5,368 nucleotides of DNA from contig CAINWE010000475.1 of NCBI GenBank assembly GCA_903854365.1, forward strand, positions 1 through 5,368. The letters are read 5' to 3'. Shown one piece after another: positions 1 through 5,368 of this stretch. Source of the stretch: Oligoflexia bacterium (GTDB lineage: Bacteria; Bdellovibrionota; UBA1018). The notes under the pieces were generated by a model. It searched no databases and was not told the origin of the DNA. It saw only the letters and a list, made by a program, of their open reading frames with translations. Each line of letters starts with the position of its first letter. Position 1 is the first letter of the stretch. A program made the position numbers and the translations under genes.

Positions 1-3000
1 GGTCCCAGTTCCAGGCGCATTTCCGAATTCAGTGACGTGTGACCAGTAATAGCAGGGAAAATTCGATGATAATTGGTTGGTCGGAACTCCGGGAACTGGA
101 CTGAGTCCAATGGGTTGTTGATCGATCCGAGTTGCTGTCCAAATCTCCGGTAAAAAGTACGGATAAGTACCTGTCGCATTCGGGATTTGAGTTTGCGTGA
201 GCAGATGACCGTTGATATCGAAGCCGCCTGTCAGAATGAGATTTTGGTGGACTGGATCAAAGCTGAGGCTGTGGCCGTAGCGGGCGCTTGGCGTTTGACT
301 GGAATCACATTTCGGAATCGTGTTCCAACTCCCATTGACGACTGTCGTAAGAGGGTTATTTACGCCGGAGGGCGGGGTATATTCAAGAATGCTGCCATCA
401 TTCTGATTTAAAGTTTGTTGAACGGTATCCGTGATAGCGAAGGAGGAGTAGTCTAACGATGAGGCAGGAGTTGAGCTTGGACGTGCCGTGATACCTCCGT
501 AGACGACAACGAGGTCGTGAAGGGGGTCGTACGCACCAGCTCCCAGGTAGCTGGCGAGGAACGGGGGGCTTTGCGATGGATCGTTGGCAAGGGCGTCGCT
601 TGCGTTTTTGAAAAGCCATCTTCCCTGGTAGCCGGATTGTGGATTGGGGGACTGAGCGTTACTGACTGCATCATAGGCATCACAGCTGGAGTCATCGGGG
701 GGGGCTATGACGGTGCCTTTGGGCGAGCGGGGGTAAGGTTTTTCTCCGGTAGTTCCTGCGCAAAATTTGAAGACCCGGTTGAGGGGCTGGTATTTGCCTT
801 CTTTGTTTCTGCCGCCGAAGAAAAAGACTTCGGGAATGGCTAAGGTTTTGGGTGTGTCCGTGGGAAGGTGATTCGCCCGAGAGACCGTACGGGTGACCAT
901 GATCCCTCCTGCGACGGGAGGGGGTGTGAGAATTTGGGTGGTTGCGTCGTTGACCGTCGATGCGGCACGGGCTGAACGCTCGTCTAAACTCGAAAAATCT
1001 GAGGAGGAACTATACCGAGCTCCTAAAAGTTGAACTCGGTTCCAGGTTTTGGCATCGAAATCATACATCCAGGTGTCTCCGAGTGTAGGAGGTACGAAGT
1101 AGTTGGGCTGAGAGGGAGAACCCGTGCTCGCGTAATAGGCTGGATTTTGAAGTCCTGTCTCTCCGCCAAAGAGGACTCCTAGATGGTGTTGCGCTCCATC
1201 GAGGCTTTGATAGTCGACGTGGGTCATCGACGAAAACGCGCGGGGAGGAAGATCCGTCATGAGTTGCCAATGGCCTTGCCCGTGGTTACCCGTGGGGTCA
1301 AACATCCATCGATCCGATAAAAATTGCAGTGAGCTACTGGATCGCCCACCTTCCATGAAAATTCCGAATGAGCAGGGTTGCGCTCGATTCGTGCAGTTGG
1401 GCTCAAAAGGTGCATTGAAGTAATTGTAATTGACTTCGACTATTTGATGTCCCCAGCGAGCCGGGGGAGTTGTGCAGTTCGGATAGCAACTGGGTGTGAG
1501 TGGACGCCATTGAAAGGTGCAGTTCCCACTGATCCCGCAGTTCTGGCTCGAGGAGGTGAAGCTCAGTTCCCAGGTGCTTGCGACAGCAGGGGAGGATTGA
1601 GCGGGGTCGTAACCTCCGAAAAGATAAAATTTTCCGGTCGCATGACTGAACACGAGGGATGCATGAACTAAGGGACTGGGTCTCAGGCTCCCCGAAGGTC
1701 CTGAGGCATGAGTCGTGTCTACGCCTCCTTGAGCAGAGGTGGGGCCGTTAGTATAAATGTAATAAATATTTCCAGAGGTATCCAAGGTGTTTCTGGCGTT
1801 CATTCCGCCCCAAGCGACGATTACGGGATGACCAGAAGGGTCAAGTCCTCGGGCTGCCGCCATTCCTGCATTCGTGGGCGCAGTGCCGTTCCAAGGAATA
1901 GTTTGGCTGGTTGGAGCACCGAGCGAGGCAGGATTGTTTGTAAAGTTGAGATAAGTCGGGGTTTGGTGAGTGGTCGATGCGTTCCATGTGCATCCGATGC
2001 TCGAGTACGAGTTGAGAAAATCGCTGCAAGTCGAGCCTCCGAAATAAACCACTGTATTTGTGGTGAGATCGAGACCCTTGAGCATGACCCCCGCACCAAA
2101 CCAAGGGGTGGTGCTCAAGGAATAGGGCTTCCACCAGCCGGGCGTAGCTTGGGTGGCAGAGAGATCCGTAAAATTGGCGAGAGAAATGAAATTAGCAGCA
2201 TTAGTTTCGTAGTCCTCGACACCACCGCTGGTGCCCATCCACTTCGTGAGAAGGTGAATGGGGGATGTGCCCGCTGCGGTGCTGCCGGCTGGACCGGCGG
2301 TGCTGGTATCCGTGGCTCCTGCTGTGCCGTAAAATCCTCCGGTGGTGAGTAAGTATCCCGCTCCGGGAGTGTTAGGTCCAGTGTTCGTAGCCGTCGCCGG
2401 AGTGCTGGCGTCACTGTGAGCGGATTGCCCCGAGGAACTTGAGTTGTTCATCAGCGCGACCATACCAAAACCATAAGCTCCGTAGCCGTATTGAGTGTAG
2501 GGCACGGCGATGGAGGGCGCGGGGGCTGGGTTTGGCGTGAACGCTGGGCTGAGCTGGGACATAAAATCCTGGCCAGAACCGCCGGTAGCGCTGACGTGAG
2601 CCGTATTCGAGACGGTTTGGGTGTGGTAGCTATCGATCCACTGAGTGGGCGCATGGGTGGGTGCGGTCACGCCTCCTCCGGGGGCTTGTGCGTCAATGTA
2701 TTCTGGACCGTAGGTGGGGTTGAACTTGAGGGTGTCGGTGCAAATCTTCGCTGCATTATTACAGAGACCACCTGAAATGAAAATTCGCTCGGTGGTGTCG
2801 ATCGGACTCGAGTTGGGTTGCGTTCCTACTGCGCTGGTGGGATGGCTTTGACCGACGGTGCCTGCTTTTCCGAGTTGGGAAATGGCCATTCCAGCCGAAG
2901 CGACCATCCCAAAAAACGCACGTCCCTGGTCGACCCGGTTGGCAAGTCCTACTTGAGTTGCCGTCGAGGTTGGATAGGGATACGGAATGCTGTCGAAGGC

Positions 3001-4029
3001 TTGTGTAATAGAACTCGAAACTGCGGGGAAAGTGGTGATCGGATACCAGGTTCCAGTGGACCAGTCGAGGCTCCAGGTGTCAGCAGTCGTCGGCACGGAG
3101 AGAAAAGTCGCCGCAGGTACTCGGTTGGGCTGATAAGAGGCCCCTCCGAAAACGAGGAGATTTTTTGCTGGGCCGTTAAACGTGGAGGCAGCTGCTGCGA
3201 GACCTGCTGGAGGGGTTCCGGAGATCAGAGCGGGAGTTGATGAGCTGATTGTACTGGAAGTGGGGTTGAGAAAGCTACTGAGATTGGTCCAAGTCGAAAT
3301 CGGGGTGCTCGGAAGAGGAGAAGGAAGGAGGCCAGGAGCAGCCGGTCCCCCTGCTGAGCTGGCGTTGACGGAATTAAGGCTGAGAGTCACCAGATTTGGG
3401 GTGCAGTTCGGAAAGAGGTTGCCCGAGGTTTGGCTCGTCGGTTCGCAGGTGAGCGAGGACCCTGTCGCGCTGTCAAGCGCTGACGCCGGATTGGTGGATT
3501 GAATTCCACCCAGAATCACGAGTTGTCCTTCGACCGGTGAGTCGAGGCCATTCGTTGCGCTCGAATCAAATACAGCACAACTCGATGCGGGGGGGGGCCC
3601 ACTAGACTGCCCATAGGAACACGTGCGAGAGAGATTCACGGGAGAAGTTGAGTTTGCGTCGGTCATATCGACGGATACGTTTTTGATGAAACTCGGCCGG
3701 ATCGTTTGACCTGAATAACTCGTGGAGGCACTGAGTTTGAGCGGGACTTGGGACAGTCCGCCAAAGCTTGAGGTGCCGAGAGGGTTTGCAGCTAGGTAGT
3801 CGTAGAAATTAAAAGAATCCCCCGGGCACTTCGTGCTCGGTTGTGGGGAAGTGACACTATAGAAGTCTTGATAGGTGAACTGGATGCGAGTGGCCGACAA
3901 GCTTTTTGCGGCGGCGACGTCAGGGGTGCTGCTTGGAGCAGTTTTGGGACCCCAAGAGAGATCGGCTGCGCAACCCCAGAGCATGCAACTGAGGAATGAG
4001 ATGAGCCTCAACTCTGAGGCTCGAGTCAT
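1..4029 (-). CDS. Giant Kelch-repeat (beta-propeller) lipoprotein, C-terminus outside window
   Basis: I translated the minus strand from the ATG at 4029-4027. The frame stays open for 1343 codons to base 1 with no stop, so the gene is partial. The first 20 residues form a lipoprotein signal peptide: basic start MTR, hydrophobic LISFLSCML, lipobox LWGC with Cys20. Residues about 21-160 are a non-repeat N-terminal region. From about 165 onward Kelch-like strands recur, each a hydrophobic run ending in Gly-Gly, at residues 174, 295, 420, 564, 664, 741, 805, 894, 955, 1072, 1179 and 1268. Classic Kelch partners are visible: PSARYGHSLSFDP before GG1268, PPARWGHQIVEV before GG894, and GDTWMYDFDAKTW at 984-996. 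The family folds as beta-propellers used for binding, less often for catalysis such as galactose oxidase. Repeat spacing of 61-144 residues exceeds the usual 45-60, so many loops carry Ser/Thr/Pro/Gly-rich inserts. Ligand or enzyme activity cannot be read from the sequence. The start is not certain: ATG 4029 lacks a Shine-Dalgarno sequence, and an in-frame TTG at 4077 has one. Confidence 0.93.
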   Translation of the reverse strand, partial: MTRASELRLISFLSCMLWGCAADLSWGPKTAPSSTPDVAAAKSLSATRIQFTYQDFYSVTSPQPSTKCPGDSFNFYDYLAANPLGTSSFGGLSQVPLKLSASTSYSGQTIRPSFIKNVSVDMTDANSTSPVNLSRTCSYGQSSGPPPASSCAVFDSSATNGLDSPVEGQLVILGGIQSTNPASALDSATGSSLTCEPTSQTSGNLFPNCTPNLVTLSLNSVNASSAGGPAAPGLLPSPLPSTPISTWTNLSSFLNPTSSTISSSTPALISGTPPAGLAAAASTFNGPAKNLLVFGGASYQPNRVPAATFLSVPTTADTWSLDWSTGTWYPITTFPAVSSSITQAFDSIPYPYPTSTATQVGLANRVDQGRAFFGMVASAGMAISQLGKAGTVGQSHPTSAVGTQPNSSPIDTTERIFISGGLCNNAAKICTDTLKFNPTYGPEYIDAQAPGGGVTAPTHAPTQWIDSYHTQTVSNTAHVSATGGSGQDFMSQLSPAFTPNPAPAPSIAVPYTQYGYGAYGFGMVALMNNSSSSGQSAHSDASTPATATNTGPNTPGAGYLLTTGGFYGTAGATDTSTAGPAGSTAAGTSPIHLLTKWMGTSGGVEDYETNAANFISLANFTDLSATQATPGWWKPYSLSTTPWFGAGVMLKGLDLTTNTVVYFGGSTCSDFLNSYSSIGCTWNASTTHQTPTYLNFTNNPASLGAPTSQTIPWNGTAPTNAGMAAARGLDPSGHPVIVAWGGMNARNTLDTSGNIYYIYTNGPTSAQGGVDTTHASGPSGSLRPSPLVHASLVFSHATGKFYLFGGYDPAQSSPAVASTWELSFTSSSQNCGISGNCTFQWRPLTPSCYPNCTTPPARWGHQIVEVNYNYFNAPFEPNCTNRAQPCSFGIFMEGGRSSSSLQFLSDRWMFDPTGNHGQGHWQLMTDLPPRAFSSMTHVDYQSLDGAQHHLGVLFGGETGLQNPAYYASTGSPSQPNYFVPPTLGDTWMYDFDAKTWNRVQLLGARYSSSSDFSSLDERSARAASTVNDATTQILTPPPVAGGIMVTRTVSRANHLPTDTPKTLAIPEVFFFGGRNKEGKYQPLNRVFKFCAGTTGEKPYPRSPKGTVIAPPDDSSCDAYDAVSNAQSPNPQSGYQGRWLFKNASDALANDPSQSPPFLASYLGAGAYDPLHDLVVVYGGITARPSSTPASSLDYSSFAITDTVQQTLNQNDGSILEYTPPSGVNNPLTTVVNGSWNTIPKCDSSQTPSARYGHSLSFDPVHQNLILTGGFDINGHLLTQTQIPNATGTYPYFLPEIWTATRIDQQPIGLSPVPGVPTNQLSSNFPCYYWSHVTEFGNAPGTGT
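697..704 (-). repeat. Eight-base homopolymer (poly-C on the coding strand)
   Basis: Eight consecutive G on the plus strand fall within Ala-Pro-Pro codons near residues 1109-1111 of the large lipoprotein. The frame is intact here. It is a second possible slippage site in the same gene. Confidence 0.7.
1372..1539 (-). other. Cysteine-rich segment inside the Kelch region
   Basis: Residues 831-886 hold six cysteines in three pairs: Cys831/837, Cys848/852 and Cys879/886. Three of the six sit in the tripeptide Asn-Cys-Thr (836-838, 851-853, 878-880), twice preceded by Pro. The segment spans the first strand of a Kelch unit (RWGHQIVEV, 858-866), so the last pair lies in the loop just before FGIFMEGG. 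Even pairing in an exported protein suggests disulfide-stabilised loops. Metal binding is possible but less likely, since the pairs do not follow a CxxC pattern. Confidence 0.6.
3589..3597 (-). repeat. Nine-base homopolymer (poly-C on the coding strand)
   Basis: Nine consecutive G on the plus strand read as C9 in the gene and encode Pro145-147 of the large lipoprotein. The frame is intact at this length. Tracts of this length are known slippage sites in phase-variable surface genes of other bacteria; whether this one varies is unknown. Confidence 0.75.
3970..4029 (-). other. Lipoprotein signal peptide of the large Kelch protein
   Basis: Residues 1-20 have a short n-region with Arg3 and Arg8, a hydrophobic core and the lipobox LWGC, with the lipidated Cys20 encoded at 3970-3972. 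Residues after the Cys are Ala-Ala-Asp. There is no Asp at +2, so by the enterobacterial Lol rule the protein would go to the outer membrane. That rule is not verified for this lineage. Cys15 in FLSC is a weaker alternative cleavage site. Confidence 0.85.
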
Positions 4030-4089
4030 TCCGATGCGGAGGTGATGAGTTGGATGATTCACTTGCGCGCGGATCAAACGAGTCCTTTC
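4030..4089 (-). other. 60-base intergenic gap between the two lipoprotein genes
   Basis: No strong stem followed by a U-run is present, so read-through from the upstream gene is likely and the genes probably form an operon. The gap stays in frame with both genes after the TAA at 4092-4090, and it contains TTG 4077-4075 and GTG 4062-4060 as other in-frame starts for the large protein. Confidence 0.6.
4083..4088 (-). promoter_or_regulatory. Shine-Dalgarno-like AAAGGA that may favour a TTG start
   Basis: AAAGGA lies right after the stop codon of the upstream gene and 5 bases before an in-frame TTG at 4077-4075. It is over 50 bases from ATG 4029, too far to serve it. With TTG the large protein gains 16 residues (MIRAQVNHPTHHLRIG), which would lengthen the signal peptide n-region but keep the lipobox. 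The ATG gives a more typical signal peptide, so the two lines of evidence conflict. Confidence 0.4.
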
Positions 4090-5256
4090 TTAAATTCTAT
4101 AAAAAGTAACTGAATAAAAAACGATACCCGCGCAGAGCGGGGTGTTGGATCCGTTGGATCCCGGGGATGAATTACAATAGGTGTTCAGATCTTGAGCAAC
4201 GGGAAAATAAGAGGAAATTCGACTCAGTTGAAAAACCGTGAGCGCTGGATCAATAGCGAGGGGCAGGATGATCTGTCGCGCGGAGGGATTGACGCCAAGA
4301 TAGGGCGGATTCGACGTTGATGAGCCGATGACGGAGTTGATCATCGGAGGAATAAAGAGAAAGAACGGCTGAAGGGGAGTTGCGGAGGTCGTTTGATTTT
4401 CTAGAACATTGTGTTTGAGGAAGGCTCTCCAAACAAAGTCCGAACAGGTTTCGAGGGTAAAGGTGTTACCCGAGAGACATCGACTGGGATCGGCTGGAGC
4501 CGGGTTGAGGGAGTTGGCTAGGTATTCTATTACTACAAGAATATTTTCCTGAGGTGATAGGCCGCCGGTGCCCCGATTGAAGACAGCGCGAAGATAAATG
4601 CCGTCGTTCGGTCCGCCGGTGCCGATCTGCGTGGTATTTGTGCCATCGGAGTTGGTTGAGCTGCAATCTGCCTCACTGATTCGAAATTGGTTGAGAGGAG
4701 CATTGCAGTTGGCCGGGAGGAGGGATGATTTTGGACCGATCTTACAATTGTTGCCGGTCTCAGCAGAAGTCGTAAATCGCGCGCAAGCAGGATTGGTCGC
4801 GCCCGGATTGTTGAGGCCACTGATGCCAATATCGAACGATTGAAGCCAACTAGGCCAGTTCGTCGAGGTTGAAATATTGGGCGTGCCATCGGTGTTATAG
4901 AGCCGGTAGGCTAGGGGACTGCCGTCTGGGTGAAAGACTTCTGTGGGTTGAAGTCCCAGATGAAAGCTATTGGATTGTCCGGGTTGGAGCTGGCTTGTGC
5001 CAGCACTCGTGGCTCCTAGGCTGCCTTGATCAAAACTTGCTTGGATCGTAGATGTGGCAGAGGTCGAGTTTTGGACGCTGAGAAAAATCTTAACAGCTTT
5101 GGGGCCGGTGGTAGACGCAGTTGGGCTCGGGCTTGCGGTCGTGGCAGCGAGGGAGCTGAGGGTATTAGTGAGGTTATTGCACCCGCCTAAAAAAAACACC
5201 CCAGTAAAAATGGGTGCCGCCCAAGCGAGTTTTCGTCTGAAATTGTTCCAGGCCAT
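4090..5256 (-). CDS. Predicted lipoprotein of unknown function, 388 residues
   Basis: I do not recognise the family. The N-terminus is a clear lipoprotein signal peptide: MAWNNFRRKL with three basic residues, a hydrophobic core and lipobox LGGC, with lipidated Cys26. Asn-Asn follows the Cys, so outer-membrane sorting is expected under the standard rule. Residues 27-53 are a Ser/Thr/Ala/Pro-rich flexible linker. The rest looks like a mainly beta, globular exported domain with aromatic strands such as GIYLRAVF (219-226), NILVVIEYLA (238-247) and a C-terminal IVFYSVTFYRI. The mature part has eight further cysteines (158, 171, 184, 198, 260, 271, 361, 375), adjacent ones mostly 11-14 residues apart, consistent with four disulfides. 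No catalytic motif is evident. It ends 60 bases before the giant Kelch lipoprotein on the same strand, so it may be a co-expressed partner. ATG 5256 is chosen because it yields a complete signal peptide and has an upstream AGAGGAG. Confidence 0.9.
   Translation of the reverse strand: MAWNNFRRKLAWAAPIFTGVFFLGGCNNLTNTLSSLAATTASPSPTASTTGPKAVKIFLSVQNSTSATSTIQASFDQGSLGATSAGTSQLQPGQSNSFHLGLQPTEVFHPDGSPLAYRLYNTDGTPNISTSTNWPSWLQSFDIGISGLNNPGATNPACARFTTSAETGNNCKIGPKSSLLPANCNAPLNQFRISEADCSSTNSDGTNTTQIGTGGPNDGIYLRAVFNRGTGGLSPQENILVVIEYLANSLNPAPADPSRCLSGNTFTLETCSDFVWRAFLKHNVLENQTTSATPLQPFFLFIPPMINSVIGSSTSNPPYLGVNPSARQIILPLAIDPALTVFQLSRISSYFPVAQDLNTYCNSSPGSNGSNTPLCAGIVFYSVTFYRI
5179..5256 (-). other. Lipoprotein signal peptide and lipobox of the 388-residue protein
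   Basis: Residues 1-26: the n-region has Arg7, Arg8 and Lys9, the hydrophobic stretch runs about 10-23, and the lipobox is LGGC with the Cys codon at 5179-5181. Signal peptidase II would cut before Cys26. The codons for Phe21, Phe22 and Leu23 lie on a run of eight T. Confidence 0.9.
5189..5196 (-). repeat. Eight-base homopolymer (poly-T on the coding strand) in the signal peptide
   Basis: Eight consecutive A on the plus strand read as T8 in the gene. They lie at residues 21-23, just before the lipobox, so a one-base slip would destroy the lipobox and the rest of the protein. Confidence 0.7.
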
Positions 5257-5268
5257 TTTTTCCCATCA

Positions 5269-5275
5269 CTCCTCT
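5269..5275 (-). promoter_or_regulatory. Ribosome binding site AGAGGAG of the 388-residue lipoprotein
   Basis: AGAGGAG on the minus strand matches the anti-Shine-Dalgarno well. It lies 12 bases before ATG 5256, longer than ideal. A nearer ATG at 5266-5264 is out of frame with the gene and follows the site too closely. A weaker GGGA at 5264-5261 sits 4 bases before the start. Confidence 0.6.
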
Positions 5276-5294
5276 GGACTGATCGGATCAGAGG
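5271..5294 (-). promoter_or_regulatory. Inverted repeat overlapping the ribosome binding site
   Basis: In the transcript CCUCUG (5294-5289) can pair with CAGAGG (5276-5271), enclosing a 12-base loop and covering most of the Shine-Dalgarno sequence. Overlapping it is a perfect DNA palindrome, CTGATC-G-GATCAG on the plus strand (5279-5291). The element could be an RNA hairpin limiting translation or an operator dyad. It could also be chance. Confidence 0.4.
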
Positions 5295-5322
5295 GGCGAG
5301 GGCTTGAGTCTTGTCTGGGACT

Positions 5323-5341
5323 TTCCTGAGGCCTTCCTGAG
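5323..5341. repeat. Direct repeat TTCCTGAG x2 with 11-base period
   Basis: TTCCTGAG occurs at 5323-5330 and 5334-5341 on the plus strand (CTCAGGAA on the minus), separated by GCC. One helical turn of spacing upstream of a gene start is typical of tandem regulator sites, but no regulator is identified. Confidence 0.35.
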
Positions 5342-5368
5342 AGTTAAAGATGCGTCTCGGATGCTCCA

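Larger units (their letters stand above)
1..3537 (-). repeat. Kelch-like repeat region, at least 12 degenerate units
   Basis: This is residues 165 to 1343 of the large lipoprotein. Twelve Gly-Gly doublets each end a hydrophobic strand, for example GQLVILGG, KNLLVFGG, ERIFISGG, AGYLLTTGG, NTVVYFGG, HPVIVAWGG, GKFYLFGG, FGIFMEGG, LGVLFGG, PEVFFFGG, LVVVYGG and QNLILTGG. Several are followed 10-30 residues later by a Trp pair of the D-x-W...W type, as at W319/W328, W908/W921 and W987/W996. The repeats are protein-level only, with no near-identical DNA copies noticed, so they are old and diverged. Twelve visible units would make about two propellers of six or seven blades, and more may lie beyond the left edge. 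Confidence 0.85.
5257..5368 (-). other. Leader region upstream of the two-gene unit
   Basis: No gene is seen here. It holds the direct repeat, the inverted repeat and the ribosome binding site. I found no convincing -10 and -35 pair, so the promoter may lie beyond the right edge or use a non-standard sigma factor. Confidence 0.5.

Noticed and set aside
1708..2352. Plus-strand open frame of 214 codons
   Set aside because: It lies wholly antisense to the Kelch reading frame. Its product is rich in Arg, Gly, Ser and Cys with no domain, and the minus-strand frame explains the sequence with clear GG strands.
398..2654. Short minus-strand frames inside the large gene (for example 398-619, 453-695, 1061-1270, 1821-2099, 2115-2414, 2451-2654)
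   Set aside because: They are out-of-frame shadows of the 4029-1 reading frame.
187..3502. Other short plus-strand frames (for example 187-411, 517-843, 1378-1671, 2491-2775, 2818-3240, 3182-3502)
   Set aside because: All are antisense to the large lipoprotein gene. None has a recognisable domain, and I saw no convincing ribosome binding site.
4030..4089. Terminator between the two genes
   Set aside because: The GC-rich GATCCGCGCGCAAG stretch has no stable stem followed by a U-run.
4250..4889. Minus-strand frames at 4250-4432, 4466-4666 and 4533-4889
   Set aside because: They overlap the 388-residue lipoprotein out of frame and their products look like scrambled low-complexity sequence.
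4598..5329. Plus-strand frames at 4598-4843, 4869-5051 and 5054-5329
   Set aside because: They are antisense to the lipoprotein gene, and the last also spans its signal peptide and leader. No supporting motif.
1..5368. CRISPR array, tRNA, rRNA, insertion sequence or defence system
   Set aside because: No spaced identical DNA repeats, tRNA-like cloverleaf, rRNA motif, transposase motif or terminal inverted repeats were seen.

Overview
The window holds two minus-strand genes, read right to left, both predicted to encode exported lipoproteins. They fill almost all of it. Nothing convincing lies on the plus strand: its open frames are antisense shadows of the minus-strand reading frame, which is rich in Ser, Thr, Ala, Gly and Pro codons. 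The two lipobox signal peptides point to a Gram-negative bacterium. Base composition looks moderate, a little over half G+C by eye. Very large, low-complexity, Kelch-type surface lipoproteins are common in predatory and environmental delta-type lineages such as Bdellovibrionota, but the sequence alone does not fix the taxon.

Layout in order of transcription. (1) 5368-5257 is a 112-base leader with no gene. It contains an 8-base direct repeat with an 11-base period (5323-5341), an inverted repeat that can pair with the ribosome binding site (5271-5294), and the Shine-Dalgarno sequence itself. (2) 5256-4090 encodes a 388-residue lipoprotein of unrecognised family, with a Ser/Thr/Pro linker after the lipidated Cys and eight further cysteines. 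(3) 4089-4030 is a 60-base gap with no visible terminator. (4) 4029-1 encodes a giant lipoprotein whose frame is open without a stop for 1343 codons and runs off the left edge. After an N-terminal region of about 160 residues it carries at least twelve Kelch-like Gly-Gly strands, enough for roughly two beta-propellers.

Same strand, short gap and matching export signals suggest an operon of two lipoproteins that reach the outer membrane or cell surface together. The large one looks like a beta-propeller binding or scaffold protein, though an enzyme cannot be excluded because galactose-oxidase-like enzymes share the fold. The small one may be a partner or accessory protein. Partnership and function are inference. 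No RNA gene, mobile element, CRISPR array or defence gene was seen.
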